Shown piece by piece: positions 22,647 through 33,906 of a stretch of 64,000 nucleotides of DNA. The position numbers were made by a program, and so were the translations under genes. A model generated the notes under the pieces. The model worked only from the letters and a program-made list of their open reading frames with translations. It was not told where the DNA came from and did no database searches. Numbering within the stretch: the stretch's first letter is position 1; every line of letters begins with the position of its first letter. The stretch is from Allolobophora icterica (Eukaryota; Annelida; Clitellata; Crassiclitellata; Lumbricidae): assembly GCA_963556255.1 (NCBI GenBank), contig OY744610.1:9888777-9952776 (forward strand), read 5' to 3'.

Positions 22647-23349
22647 GAAGGGCTTGCCTCAATAACCAGGTATGTCGACATAGCTGGTTTATGTGAAAAA
22701 GTATGCCAGCGTGCTTGGAATATTGTATTCTATATACGCTGCAAATTTGGTGCAAATCTGATTATTTTTGAATTGGCTTTTGGATAAAATAGTTTGTCGA
22801 CATATGGTATTTGGCAGCCGGCAGCATTACTCCAATGCAATAACCCGGTATGATAACGAAAATTGTCGTTTTTTCTTGTAATTTTTGTATTAAAACCGGT
22901 GCAATAATCAGGTTATTTGACATACCCGGTTATTGTCTCTTACTTACTCTACAATTAACTGATTTTGCGTTATTTTTTCCTTACTGTAATGTAGCTATGA
23001 TGACGTACCTTCTTATTGCACGATTAATTTGTACTGTGTGCTAGTCACCATTTGGAGCAAGAATAAGGTATGTCGACTAACAGCAGACGATTTTTTGCTT
23101 CAGACTGGGTTATTGAGTGTCAATAACCAGGTATAAAGCAAAATGTCGTGAAAAACATTAATGTTATCTTTTGCATTGCATTTTGTAACAATTTCGTGAA
23201 AGACTGTAATAACTCACATTGTGCTTCAAACAGCTTGTCGATATCTCGTAATATGGCTTAGATACATCAGTTTGAAGTGTCAAATCTTTGAAGCCATTTT
23301 CCCAAAACTAAAAAAATCCGACATACCTGGTTATTGCTGCAAGCCCTTC
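22647..23349. mobile_element. DNA transposon-like element with ~33-bp inverted ends
   Basis: Ends GAAGGGCTTGC and GCAAGCCCTTC continue into ATAACCAGGTATGTCG and its complement, with one short mismatch patch. AATT flanks both sides, but CAATTG is itself palindromic so the target duplication is ambiguous. The motif AATAACCAGGTATG recurs inside in both orientations (about 22855, 22925, 23065, 23130), as subterminal transposase sites often do. No transposase frame is seen. Confidence 0.65.
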
Positions 23350-23484
23350 AATTGTTCCCAATTCTAAAACTCCTTCGATGTCACAAGATGTCGCTTAACT
23401 GTTGTAGGGAATGTAGGCTATCCAGATCATTCGTAGGATGTTTTCATTGACCCCATAGCAGAGAAACGTAGTCCCTCAAGCTTA

Positions 23485-23625
23485 TTCCGAGAGGCAGCCA
23501 TAGGTACGAAGTGCTAACGACTTCATTTTCTTAGCCTCAGCATACGAGGGCAAGCGGGAATTTTTCTCCCTCGTCGTCTGATCTCCACCGAAAGCATTCG
23601 GTTAATGTACTCATCATGCTTTGTT
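23485..23625 (-). repeat. tRNA-Asp-like SINE, partial
   Basis: Only the body and 3' part are present (AGAGGCAGCCATAGGTACGA to CGGTTAATGTACTCATC); the tRNA-like head is missing. Confidence 0.65.
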
Positions 23626-23809
23626 GACATTTGCTGTTGTTCTATCTTTTATTTCTATCTTTAATTTTTACAGTTTTATGGACAATCATTAATTGCTAAA
23701 AATTATTAGCCTAGTTAATAATCGAAGCAAGTCAAAAATGTTTATATACATGTTTTTGATTTCATCATAGTCAGAATCGAAATTTTTTTAAATTTTTAAA
23801 CAAAAGATT

Positions 23810-24485
23810 AAAGACTATGAAACTCGAAATATTATTTCTCAAGGTTTAAAAAAGGGTAACAATGAACTTACGGAAAACTTCCGAACCGAAAAGTGCAGTC
23901 TCAGCCTGCAGTCTCCTTTAGTCTTCAGAGTTATATTATGAATATAGTAACATACTATTCATATGGAGAATTTATATAGCGCCTCTTCAAGGCTATCTAC
24001 TCAGAAGCACTCCCGACCCAACCCCGGCTGAAGAGCACAGTCTTGAGATTTGAATAAAATGTGGCGGAATGGGTGCTTGGGACCAAGCGAAGCGCTACAG
24101 GGAGCCCATTCCAGATTGCAGGGCCAGCGATGGAAAAATCACGGCGCTGCCTAAGGGCGGTCCGTGAGCGGGGAACTAGTATAGCACATTAATTTTTAGA
24201 GTTATGTTCTAAAAACAGCAATAGACTCGTATAGTACATGCCAGCACGCATGTCGCGCCATTTATTTATTGACTTAGATCATCCAGACCGTTGCAAAAAT
24301 TGATTTAATGAATGAAAAATAGGGTTTCAATAACACAGGAAAAAACCCAAGCAAAAAACCCAAGGTCTCCAGGATAAAACCCATATCCCAAGTTCGGATA
24401 GAAAAACCCGAGATCTTGTGGAAAAAACCCAAGGAGTGGCAACGCTGGCTATAAGTATCTTTTTTCTGTAAATTGCATTTATGAA
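23810..24485 (-). repeat. Inverted homologue of the foldback spacer, split by a LINE end
   Basis: The reverse complement of 24240-24480 matches 28350-28510 (for example TTAAATCAATTTTTGCAACG against TTTAATCAATTTTTTAAACG) and that of 23810-23940 matches 28545-28665. The gap is filled here by a minus-strand LINE C-terminus (23960-24230). Confidence 0.7.
23960..24185 (-). pseudogene. LINE ORF C-terminus and tail
   Basis: The minus-strand frame reads RTALRQRRDFSIAGPAIWNG, LPVALRLVP and FYSNLKTVLFSRGWVGSASE before a stop. It is followed by AGAGGCGCTATATAAATTC. It is a 5'-truncated CR1/L2-like LINE inserted into an older repeat. Confidence 0.8.
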
Positions 24486-24486
24486 T

Positions 24487-24548
24487 TGTCGTCAACGGCC
24501 ATTTATGTCATAAGACGACGTTAAACTTTGGGTTAATAATAATAAGTC
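24487..24548 (+). repeat. Dispersed repeat end (GTCGTCAACGGCC unit)
   Basis: Nearly the same as 19869-19930, with an AATAATAATAA tail. Confidence 0.6.
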
Positions 24549-24629
24549 GCTAGTCAAATCAACTTGGAGACATTGCATTGGTATTGACTAGAAGAAGTGG
24601 CTAAGGGATCTTAACTAGAACATTTCGGG

Positions 24630-25055
24630 GCCGATGCTGCACGACGTGGTGCGGATTACTACACACTGGCCCGTCTGGCATACGTAGCCACGGCATGGTG
24701 TGGGTTCCTGGGGACCAGGAGTGCAGTCGAGTGTAGTCTGTGATTAATCGGTTGATCCGACTACGCTATCTACCGGAGAGAAGCCGAACTTTCGAGCAGC
24801 TGTGTCGCAGGGCTGAAAAGAGCCTCTTTGCTGTTGTCCTGGACACTTATTTGTGTCACATACTCTCGGACTACCCGCTTCTTCCGCCTGAAATGGCGAT
24901 CCCCTACTCCCTGCTCCCACGACCGAACGACCGAATCGTCCCACGACCAGACCATTTAATGCGTAAAACGTTCTTAATGAGAATGTTATATCTTATTAAA
25001 TGTCATGTTCTCCAAAGTGCGGTAAAAGCAGTCGGAATTAGCCTAATAAAGAATG
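24630..25055 (+). pseudogene. LINE reverse transcriptase C-terminus, frame-broken
   Basis: The first frame holds YTLARLAYVATAWCGFLGTR. The next, from about 24740, reads LIRLRYLPERSRTFEQLCRR and continues with a leucine-rich stretch and a LLPPEMAIPYSLLPRPNDR ending. The pattern LxYAxxAWWGF, then LCRRAExxLF, then LLPP...LRPR, is the end of another LINE group. At least one frameshift and one stop separate the pieces. Confidence 0.65.
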
Positions 25056-25059
25056 ACTT

Positions 25060-25480
25060 CTCTTATCTTAACGACATCTTATGGCAACAAAGTACCAAAT
25101 GTCAATGACGTCGCTTGAACTTTTTCAACAATTCTCACCGTTCCTGTGACCTAATACAGCATGAATATAAAAATCAGTCACTTTTAATTACTTGCAAGCT
25201 TTCAACAGGCTTTTGACTTGGACCAACGATTGGACGAAAATGTGTTTTATATAGTGTCCTATGTACCTATTTAAAGGTGTCTACACCGTGCTTAAAAATA
25301 ATAAGTCATTGCGATCGGCGTGCGCCGTGGTAACTTCGAATGCTAAGGCTAAGCGACCTTTCATAACGATTCGGTGATCGCCTGCGTTGGAGATCAGCCA
25401 TTTCGGGGTTTCTATGACAATAGAAAATACATGGATGTTTGCTACATGGATGTTTGCTAAAATTCCACATTGCAGGTCAT
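25060..25480 (+). repeat. Dispersed non-coding repeats
   Basis: AACGACATCTTATGGCAACA (25070) matches 48655; TTGGAGATCAGCCA with TTTCTATGACAA (25386) matches 49528-49560; AAAGGTGTCTACACCG (25273) is the reverse of the common AGACACCTTTAA motif. Confidence 0.5.
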
Positions 25481-25485
25481 CTCAA

Positions 25486-25600
<115 letters not shown>

Positions 25601-25734
25601 TTAGAATAATATATATTTATTTTTATATATAAAACAAGGATATATAATAATAAAATATTGTGATATATTAAAATTTAGGACTAACATATACTCGACGATT
25701 TTATATAGGTTAATTAAACGACTGTAAAATGTAC

Positions 25735-25965
25735 CTTTACCAACCGCAATGTTTGAGATGGATGTTTGGTAAATTCCACAATGGAAGCCATTTCATACAT
25801 ATATGATATATTAAATTAAAAATAATATATTTTTATGCATAGAAAACATGAAAGGTAAAGGATTTCATGTAACGATGGATGTTATATAAAATTACAACGC
25901 TCCGATTAGACACCTTTAATTAACGATCTCATATTACTATAATAACTGTTAACGTCGTTGCATTT
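25735..25965 (+). repeat. Repeat shared with 38990-39240
   Basis: AAATTACAACGCTCCGATTA with GACACCTTTAATT and CATATTACTATAATAA match AAATTACAACGCTTCGAATA and following bases at 39180-39235. No coding. Confidence 0.55.
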
Positions 25966-26550
25966 CTAAGCTATTTCTCGTGATATAACGTTAATGTAGA
26001 AGGCGTCAAATTTGACTAACCAGAAATTGTCGTTGAACACAAAATATTAATCATAATCTCATTCATTGAAGTTGAAGAAAGTAGGAGGGCGACTCTAATC
26101 ATCTTTGTTACGTCAACACTCGTGAATAAGCTGGTGCCCTGCCTGTGCTTGGCTTTCGTGTGGAGCTTTAGAAGTTTGACGCTTTCGATTACGACGATTA
26201 CGATACTAAATAGTGTCGTCAACAACAACTAACCAACCAATCGCTGGCTCATTTCTACGTATTTACAAACGGTGCATAGGCAAGGCAGGAGTCAATGGTC
26301 TTGGCAGCCATAAGATGTCTTTAAACACTGGGAATTAGAACTATGCTTATCCTTCTTACTTGTTGTGGCCTGACAAATTATCGACTTCTCCACACTTTCT
26401 TGTGTCTGGCAATTGCTGCAAAATACAGTTTAATTTGCAACAGATATCATCTTATCACAATACATGTATCATATACGTTATCAGCTGTATTTTTTATGTC
26501 GTTAACTCGTTGACCGCTGAACTTACGGCTTAAAACAGGCTTTTAAGCTA

Positions 26551-26775
26551 GTTTACTTAGGGGGCGAACAGGCTGAAACGAACGAACGAAAATGCATTTT
26601 AAAATTGTTTCAAACCGTTTTAGGACGGGTAAAGATCTTTCCGCCTTTTCGCCAGCTGTCGCCGCGCATCCGGGAACGATATTATTAGTTTACTTAGATG
26701 GAAAACAGGCTGAAACAAACGAACGAATATACATTTCAAAAATAGCTTTTAAACCATCTTAGTACGGGCAAGCAT
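26551..26775 (+). repeat. Two tandem copies, 137-bp period
   Basis: TAGTTTACTTAG, ACAGGCTGAAAC and AACGAACGAA occur at 26551-26590 and again at 26688-26728, with similar downstream sequence. Confidence 0.75.
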
Positions 26776-26779
26776 CTAG

Positions 26780-28115
26780 AAATAAATAATAATTGATCCC
26801 GTTCACAATGGTGTTTGTCGTTAAAGACTTGAAACTGATATAAAGTGGGTTTCTGTATTAGACACCTTTAAATCGTTTCTGTTGAATAATATAAATTACT
26901 TATTTTCGTCCAAACGCTATCTCACTTGTTCTGATCGCTTGTGTTATGCTGGATTAATTGTGTTGCCCAAGGGTATAATTTTCTTCTAAGCCGTGATATA
27001 TATCAACGTAGCTCCTCCAATACCCTACCAGTCAGTGGTTGTGCCAATCCCTAAAATCGTTTTCGTTCAATCGCTTGGTCATATTAACACATCCGCAAAA
27101 TCTAGAGGCAAGGTCGGCGTCAACGGCCTTAGCAGTCATAAGATGTCGTTAAACATAACATAACGAAACGTATTATTCTTATTTCCAAAGTTTAACGACA
27201 TCTTGTGTCTGCAATGACCCTTGACGTCTTCTAAAAATAATAAGAATCGTATTTCAATTAGGCTTATGAGAGTTTATTCCACAATTGGTTTACCAGCCCA
27301 GATATAAATTGGTCAACGCAGGCTATTAGGCATCGTTGGACGGCGAATTCAACGCCGAGTGTAATAAATTATAGTTTGATCTACTGTACAGTAGTGTCTG
27401 CTGCCTATTCGAGATAAAACAGGCCAAAACTACACCTGTACATTTGAATACCTGTGGAAAGTTCCGAAATTGCAAAGCACTACAAACGAGTATTACAGTT
27501 TAAATAACATTTTACCAGGTGGCGCTATTGTGAAATACCACACATCAGTCAATGCAAATTTGATTTGGATTATAACAAGCCAAATTCCGTTACACTATTC
27601 CAATCCGTTCTCCAGATAATACAATGAAAACACTGGAATCCGAACGGAACCCCCCCTGGGCATTCGTGTACCAAAACATACCTTGGGCACTCGAGGGTTA
27701 ATATAAAGTGCGTTGCTATTATAGACACTGTCAACCCAATCCTTCCGTTGACAATCCTTCTTGCTAAATCCTTGTTCTCTGTGTACTTAACGCCTATTTA
27801 ACGTTCACCTTTTGAACACTAATTCTACGTATAAGTAGCTTAAACCTGATTTAATCACCAGCACAGTTAAATATCTTTTCGTTTAATAAGAAACAAACAG
27901 ACAGAACTCCATTCGATTACAACTCAACTAGTCAGCCACACTACTACAGCGAACACACTCGAATTCAAACTTCTCTAGTCAGCATAATTCTTCGCGCCTC
28001 TTGACACACCTGTCTTCTGTGCGCATAAGCGAAAGCTAATAATATACATATAGCGCGCCGCTGCCGATGTCGGCCGGCCGCGCGTGTCACTAAGACTAAA
28101 CGTTATACATCTATC
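26780..28115. other. Non-coding stretch with dispersed motifs
   Basis: Contains copies of the AGACACCTTTAAAT/ACTTATTTTCGT repeat (about 26868-26925, also 29538-29590) and GTCGGCGTCAACGGCC with AAGATGTCGTTAAAC (27112-27160). No gene seen. Confidence 0.4.
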
Positions 28116-28127
28116 ATATATATGTTA

Positions 28128-28286
28128 CAGGGAATGTGTATTTTCAGGGAATATGTATATTCCCTGAAAATTTCAGGGTATATGCATATTCCCTGATTCA
28201 CTCAGGGAATGTATACATTCCCTGAAAAAACCAGGGTATATACATATTCCCTGAAATCTTCAAGTGATTTCTATACACATTCCCTG
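28128..28286. repeat. Palindrome array in left arm, 29-bp period
   Basis: Four 22-bp palindromes of the form CAGGG(A/T)AT...ATTCCCTG start at 28145, 28174, 28203 and 28232. Each is separated by exactly 7 bases. Outside them the half-sites CAGGGAATGTGTA (28128) and TACACATTCCCTG (ends 28286) face each other. The right arm carries the mirror array (about 29285-29443). This regularity looks like repeated transposase binding sites. Confidence 0.9.
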
Positions 28287-28664
28287 AAAGCTTTCAAAGA
28301 CACAGCGACATAAAGTCAACAGTAGGCCTAGTGCTTAGCTAGGGTTATAATTGATCTTGAGTTTTTATCCGAGCTTGGGAAATGGAGGTTTTCCTGGACC
28401 TTGGTTTTTTCTTTGGCTTTTCTTGTTTTATTTAAACCCTGTTTTAAAATTCATTTAATCAATTTTTTAAACGGTCTGGATGGTCGAGGTCAATAAATAA
28501 ATGACGCAATATGCATGCTATACTAGTTTATTTATATTTAAAATATTACTAGTCGAAAGACTAAAGGAGACTGCAGACTCAGACTGAACTGTTTTGGAAG
28601 TTTTCTGGAAGTAAACTGTTGCCCTTTTCAAAACTTAGGAAATTATTTTTTGAGTTTCATAGTC

Positions 28665-28990
28665 CGATTTCCAGGAGGTCAAACCAAATCAAAGGGGGTT
28701 TCCAGAGAGTAGTCCAAAAGAGGTCCAAGTCCGATTTCCAGGGTACCAGATCAGGAAGTTTCCAGAGAGTGGTCCAAAAGAGGTCCAAGTCCGATTTCCA
28801 GGAGGCCAAACCAAATCAAAAGGGGTTTCCAGAGAGTTGTCCAAAAGAGGTCCATGTCCGATTTCCAGAGTACGAGATCAGGTGAGGCAGAGCAGCTGTC
28901 AAGGCGGGTGTCGTTTACGGCGAGTATAATTGGAAGGCGGAGTATCAGATGAGTCAGAGTAGGAGTATTTGAAAAGGTGAGACTTCAGTT
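28665..28990 (-). repeat. LINE-like tail with internal triplication
   Basis: GTCCAAAAGAGGTCCAAGTC with CGATTTCCAG occurs in near-tandem about three times (28710, 28770, 28840). Then come GAGTATTTGAAAAGG and TTCAGTTTTGAGTGGAAA, as at 32260-32310, where they sit downstream of a recognisable minus-strand LINE C-terminus. It is inside the foldback spacer. Confidence 0.65.
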
Positions 28991-29450
28991 TTGAGTGGAA
29001 ACCTATGGCTAGGGTTTTCTTTGGTTATTTTAATGTTCTAGCTTAGGTTTTTCATTTTTCAACAGTGATAACACTGATTACTACTAAAACCTTTCTTCTA
29101 TGAAGTGAGATGTTGTTTATTCTGAAGATTTGATCCTATATTTACGTACAGTCATTGAACAATCGGCGTTTGCGCATCAAAGGAGGTACGCAGTGATAGA
29201 ACCTTCCAATTAGCGACCAATTATAACCCTAGCTAAGCACTAGGCCTACTGTTGACTTTATGTCGCTGTGTCTTTGAAAGCTTTCAGGGAATGTGTATAG
29301 AAATCACTTGAAGATTTCAGGGAATATGTATATACCCTGGTTTTTTCAGGGAATGTATACATTCCCTGAGTGAATCAGGGAATATGCATATACCCTGAAA
29401 TTTTCAGGGAATATACATATTCCCTGAAAATACACATTCCCTGTAACATA

Positions 29451-30845
29451 TACATATACACGTGAAACTAAAGTAAGCGCACTAAATATATACGCCAATA
29501 TCTCGCACTGCAAGACTGTACACAAAACTCAGTTCACAGACACCTTTAAATCAGTTCTATAAATGCTATAAATAACTTATTTTCGTTTAATCGCTAGTGT
29601 CTCATCAATAACTGGATTACGGCATAGAACCTTTATGGTAAAAAAAAGTGAGAAACAAATAAAACGAAAAGAACTGATATGGTCAAAAAAGAGGGGGAGG
29701 GAGGGATGGAGGGTCGACCCTCCCACTTATACAGGCCCTCTCTCCCTCCATACCTCCCTCATTGACCATAGCCGTTGGCTGGCTGGTACGAGGCGAGACC
29801 TTGGGTTGGCTATAATAATAAGCCCATAGTCGTAGTTACATGACCGATCGACAGACAGACGGGACAATGGAAATTAATTAAGTTATATTGTTAGAAATAT
29901 CTGGGAAAAGGGATAATCTAATTAATGTCCATGGAAATCTGCAGTATAATTACTATCAATAGCGTTTAATGCTTTGTTGCTGTAAGATGTCGTTAAACAT
30001 TGGAATACATACATAATCGCTCGATGTTCCTACATTTCAAAAGAGCAGTCCATTAAGATACCACGTAGGGCCGGGCAGAAGTGGCCGTCACCTAACCGCT
30101 GCGCAGTATCAGAGGGGTTGTCCAGAAATATAAAATGGAGATCCAAGTTCGGTTCTAGAGAGACCCTAGAGTGGAGAAATTAATTAGGCTTAAATGTGAG
30201 CCATATTGGCCCTATTACTGGTCCCATATGGGAATAATATGGGTCCTATATCGATTCCATGTGGGCATACTGGCAGATGATGAGCTGGATGCAGGAGGAT
30301 CAGATGAGTCGGGGTATTCAACGCTGAGTGTAATACAGTTTGATCTACTTTCTTGAAGAAGTGAAACTTCAGTTTTGATTGGAAATCCTGAGGGTGAGAT
30401 AAACTTTCCTTTCAAATTCGCACCCATCTCTACATGTTTGCCACTCCACCCCAATGGGTTGTGTTTGAGTTAACTGATAATGAAATGCTAAATGGATTGA
30501 AGAAAATAAATCTTCAGTCCTCTTGAATATGGTATTTATCTGGTATGAAATCAGCGGCATAATAATAGATAGACCAATGATCCTGCATTGGTGTCCGTCG
30601 CGGGATGATCTTTGACGCCAAGAATTTTTTGATGCAGCCTTGAACGAGTTGCCCAGTTGACGGAAATGGAGGAATATTTATTTTCCCAGAGTCATTTTGT
30701 AGAGCCTCAGCCAATAAGTGTGTACCATTCTCATTACAGCAGTCTTTGAATTATTTTACCCATTACTTTCTGTATTTTGTTCAGAATTAGCCTAAGTTTA
30801 CTTTTCGGCTGGCATAGAAAATATCAATACTCATCAGCAAACAAC
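29451..30845. other. Non-coding stretch with repeat ends
   Basis: Contains the AGACACCTTTAAATCAG repeat (29538), an AAGATGTCGTTAAACATTGG copy (29985), the SINE 3' extension (30015-30060) and a LINE-tail copy (about 30110-30420, with GGATCAGATGAGTCGGGGTA and AACTTCAGTTTTGATTGG). No gene. Confidence 0.45.
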
Positions 30846-31119
30846 GATAACTCTAGAAAATGAATATCACTGAATTAGTGAAACGTAATGAGTCCTTTTA
30901 TAGCATTGGAAAGACAGGATTTAAAGGTGTCTAGACAATCTTATTTAAATGTCACTAGTGTCTGTGTTTCGTAATCGTAATAGTAAACTCCAAACTTCTA
31001 AAGCGCCACTCTAAATCCTAGCGCTGGGCACAAGCTTATTAACGAGTGCTTCGTCATGTCAGGAGGAATTCAGAAAGTTAGTCAAAAGGAGATAAGTGTC
31101 CGCTTTCCAGGTATCCAGA

Positions 31120-31254
31120 CACTGGCGTAAACTTGATCAAAATATTGGGGCATTTGGTTATTCATTCCACACTTCTTGCATTGAATGCACAGTCCATATC
31201 GATTATTGGGCGGGCACGTGTCCCGGCTGCCCCCCCCCAGAGCCTACGCTTATG
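31120..31254 (+). mobile_element. hAT-like MITE, 135 bp
   Basis: Present here but absent from copy A, where the uninterrupted sequence is CCAGGGATCCAGATC. Flanks TATCCAGA (31112-31119) and GATCCAGA (31255-31262) form an 8-bp duplication with one mismatch. The ends CACTGGCGTA and TACGCTTATG are imperfectly inverted. Confidence 0.75.
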
Positions 31255-31477
31255 GATCCAGATCAAAAGAGGAGGCAGATAGCTGCTAAGGTGGGTGTCA
31301 ACTTAGATCGACAAGAAATTGGAAAGTGGAAGATCAGATGAGCCAGAGTAGGAATTCTTCTCTGTACGAGCAGTGACGGAGTTAGAAGCTGTGTAAAGGA
31401 ATCGGAGAGATATAGGCCTTTTGCGCGAAAGGTGAGAGAATTAAAGGTGTCGAAACTGACCCCCCTATGTTTTTGTA

Positions 31478-31605
31478 GTGTATATTTCAAAAACCTTATT
31501 CTTCTCTCGAGGCCTTCGCACTTGGAGCGCTGCTGAATGGCCTCAACTGGTAGCGACGCTTTGCAAATCTCCAAATACGATAAAATACAATATAATAACA
31601 TGCAT
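31478..31605 (+). repeat. LINE C-terminus and 3' tail, remnant
   Basis: The frame reads KTLFFSRGLRTWSAAEWPQ and then runs into a CTTTGCAAATCTCCAAATAC tail; partner of 6014-6125. Confidence 0.55.
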
Positions 31606-32079
31606 TAATACAAAACCTGAGAAAGAATGGTTATATAGGAGAAGAGGACCCTGTTTAAAGGTATGTATTACAGCTCAAGACTGTTGACGTCTCCAGTCTT
31701 AAATGGCTCCTTGTGCCTAACAGGGGTCGTTCGTAGGGTGACCACACGTCCCGGATTGTCCGGGACAGTCCCGGAATTTGAAAAAATGTCCCGCGTCCCG
31801 GACACGTTCTTTCCGGGACAATGAAACGTCCCGGAATGATTTTTCTATAATTAAATACGTAGAATTTGCTCTTTTAATATTCCAATAATTAGAAAGTATA
31901 AAAAAGAAATAACAACATCAACAAATGTGCAGCGTCACTCACAATTTACAAATCCGCGGCATAATGTATTCTAAAGAGTATGGCTAACTATGGGTGTACA
32001 TTCTGCTATAGGGGCTGATATGTCTATGACATCTAATCGTAATCTCCAAACTTCTAAAGCGCCACTCGAAGGCCAAGCG

Positions 32080-32640
32080 CATGTCACCAGCCTATTCACG
32101 AGCGCTACATCAAATCAGAGGAGGTTTTCCAGAGAGTGGTCCAAAAGAGGTCTGAGTCCGGTGTCCAGGGGTCAGATCAAGAGAGGAGGCAGAGCAACTG
32201 TTAAGGCGGGTGTAGTTCAGGAAGAGAAGAATTGGAAGGCAGAGGATCAGATGAGTCAGGGTAGGAGTACTTGAGAAGTTGAGATTTCAGTTTTGAGTGG
32301 AAAGCCCTGGGATAATATATAGTGGAACATGAGGAGGAGGATGGAGGACGGGTTGCAAAGATGATGGAAGAACCGAGAATCTGCGGAAATCAGAGGTGAT
32401 CATTCAAGAGGACCAGAGGCGTGGTACTGTGTTGAATATGGCTCGGTTGGAGAACTTGAGATGAATAGTGACTGGTGGTCGAGAAAGACTGAGATAGGAG
32501 GATGACCAGGTAGAGTGGATTGCCTGGATGGTGAAGAGATCACGGAGGTACTTGGGCTGGGAATATTGTATGGAGTTGCAAGTTAGTGATAGGACTTTGA
32601 AGTGGAATCGCTCTGGGATTGGTAGCCACAAGAGTGATTT
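32080..32640 (-). pseudogene. LINE ORF C-terminus inside hAT element
   Basis: The minus-strand frame 32631-32404 reads LPIPERFHFKVLSLTCNSIQ, then QPKYLRDLF and VPRLWSS: the LPxxxRIxFKxLxLTxxxL...YLxDLL...LW pattern of CR1/L2-like LINEs. After a break, AFHSKLKSQLLK follows near 32300-32265. The UTR-like remainder runs to about 32080. Confidence 0.8.
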
Positions 32641-32735
32641 GAGGATGGGAGAGATATGATGATGCCTGTAGAATGGTGTACATCAGCGCCTAAAACATGG
32701 CCCCATAGTCACTTAATCAAGTCTTTAGGCCCTTG

Positions 32736-32910
32736 CAGGGGCGTCTATCCCCCCCTAAGTCGTTGGAGCAACGTCCCTTTTCCCCCTCTTTTCCCCCCTC
32801 CCCGTTCCTTCCCCCCCTAAAATGGTGGCACACACACTGACAAATCTTTCTCCCCCCTATTTCTTGGATGGAGCATTTGCTCCAAGGTTTCTATGGTGTA
32901 GACGCCCCTG
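32736..32910. mobile_element. hAT-like MITE, 175 bp
   Basis: Ends CAGGGGCGTCTA and TAGACGCCCCTG (left end differs at one inner base). Flanks GGCCCTTG (32728-32735) and GGCCCTAG (32911-32918) are an 8-bp duplication with one mismatch. It is nested in the 31734-33191 hAT element and rich in C/T runs. Confidence 0.85.
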
Positions 32911-33450
32911 GGCCCTAGTATCTAGGCTTGAATCTTGATTAATTTTAAGCAATTTTCATTTTGAGTTTGAGCAATGAATTGACCAATTTCTATTGTTTTG
33001 GCTAGTTTTCTTTATAATTAAAAAAAAGCTCAATTTTGGTCTAAAATCTTAAATATATTTCAGTCGTGGCATTGCGTAGGCACAGTCATGTATAGCGCTC
33101 GTCCCAATGAACCCAGCTCCTTACTGAATTTGACTTAGGTTGGAAGTGCTGTGGTGTCCCGGAATGGCAGAAAAGAAATGTGGTCACCCTAGTCGTTCGT
33201 TGACGTAAACCTTATATTAATTTATTCATTAGCATTGTACTCATATTAACCGTCTCAAATGCTGGTTCTACAAAGTGTGCGCTTTAAATAGCAAAAGCTA
33301 AAAGCGTTTAAAAGGTGTCTTATTATAACCGCCCAATTTTGTAGTAGTTTCCGTTTTCTGAACTACATCTGGCGGCTGCTGGAATTATCCAGTCATCAAA
33401 AGATTATAGACATTTAATAGGTCAAATATGGGTCACTAACTATTACAGCT

Positions 33451-33572
33451 TTTAAGAAGAAGCTAGGGAAATTGGGCTATTAAGTGTTCGAGATTAATTT
33501 GCAGTGGTTCTAACACAGACTACACGTCGTCTGAACCACTTAATACTCTTATTATGTTATGCTATGTTGTGT
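33451..33572 (+). repeat. 5'-truncated LINE end
   Basis: About 125 bases absent from copy A (which reads GGTAACTAATTGTTCTATAC). The frame begins YYSFKKKLGKLGY then stop, a LINE C-terminal signature, followed by a TTATGTTATGCTATG tail. Confidence 0.65.
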
Positions 33573-33864
33573 TAACTGTTCTATACAGGAATGCTTTGGC
33601 AAGGTTAAAGTTTACTTAACCCTGCTAGCGTGATATAAAATCTATGATTGGAACTGTTTGAAGCCCGGTATAAAAGTAATTTTTGCCTTCGTTACGTGGT
33701 AAAAACCTCCACTCTAGATCCATAAAATGCTGAATAATTGTTTACTCATCAAAGAGGAAGTGCTTTGCAACGTTGCATTCAGTCGAGTATCTTACTAGTT
33801 TCCACTTTTTAGCGACATCTTGTGGCTTGGAAGAAAAGAGAAGAAAAGCCCCTAAGCGAGACCT

Positions 33865-33906
33865 TACGCAGCCATGGGTGTAAAATGTTAACGACTTCAT
33901 TTTCTA
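33865..33906 (-). repeat. SINE fragment
   Basis: GCAGCCATGGGTGTAAAATG, TTAACGACTTCATTTTCT: the last 42 bases of the tRNA-Asp-like SINE, joined directly to a short GGCA array by the internal deletion of copy B. Confidence 0.65.

Larger units (their letters stand above)
28121..29450. mobile_element. Foldback element with identical 232-bp inverted arms
   Basis: The left arm 28121-28352 and right arm about 29219-29450 are identical when one is reverse-complemented. The outermost part is TATGTTACAGGGAATG. The arms hold a palindrome array (see 28128-28286). The 866-base spacer has no transposase frame and contains a LINE tail and a segment homologous to 23810-24480. A TA or TTA/TAA flank cannot be separated from the palindromic end, so the superfamily is unknown. 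Confidence 0.9.
31734..33191. mobile_element. Non-autonomous hAT element, 1,458 bp
   Basis: Terminal repeats TAGGGTGACCACA and TGTGGTCACCCTA are perfect. Both flanks carry GTCGTTCG (31726-31733 and 33192-33199), an 8-bp target duplication. No transposase is present. Inside are a minus-strand LINE fragment (32100-32640) and a 175-bp MITE (32736-32910). It is absent from copy A of the duplicated block, so it inserted after the duplication or was lost from A. Confidence 0.92.

Noticed and set aside
28128..28286. CRISPR-like regular repeat spacing of about 29 bp
   Set aside because: The repeats are palindromes with 7-base gaps rather than 30-base spacers, lie in a eukaryotic inverted repeat and have no cas genes.
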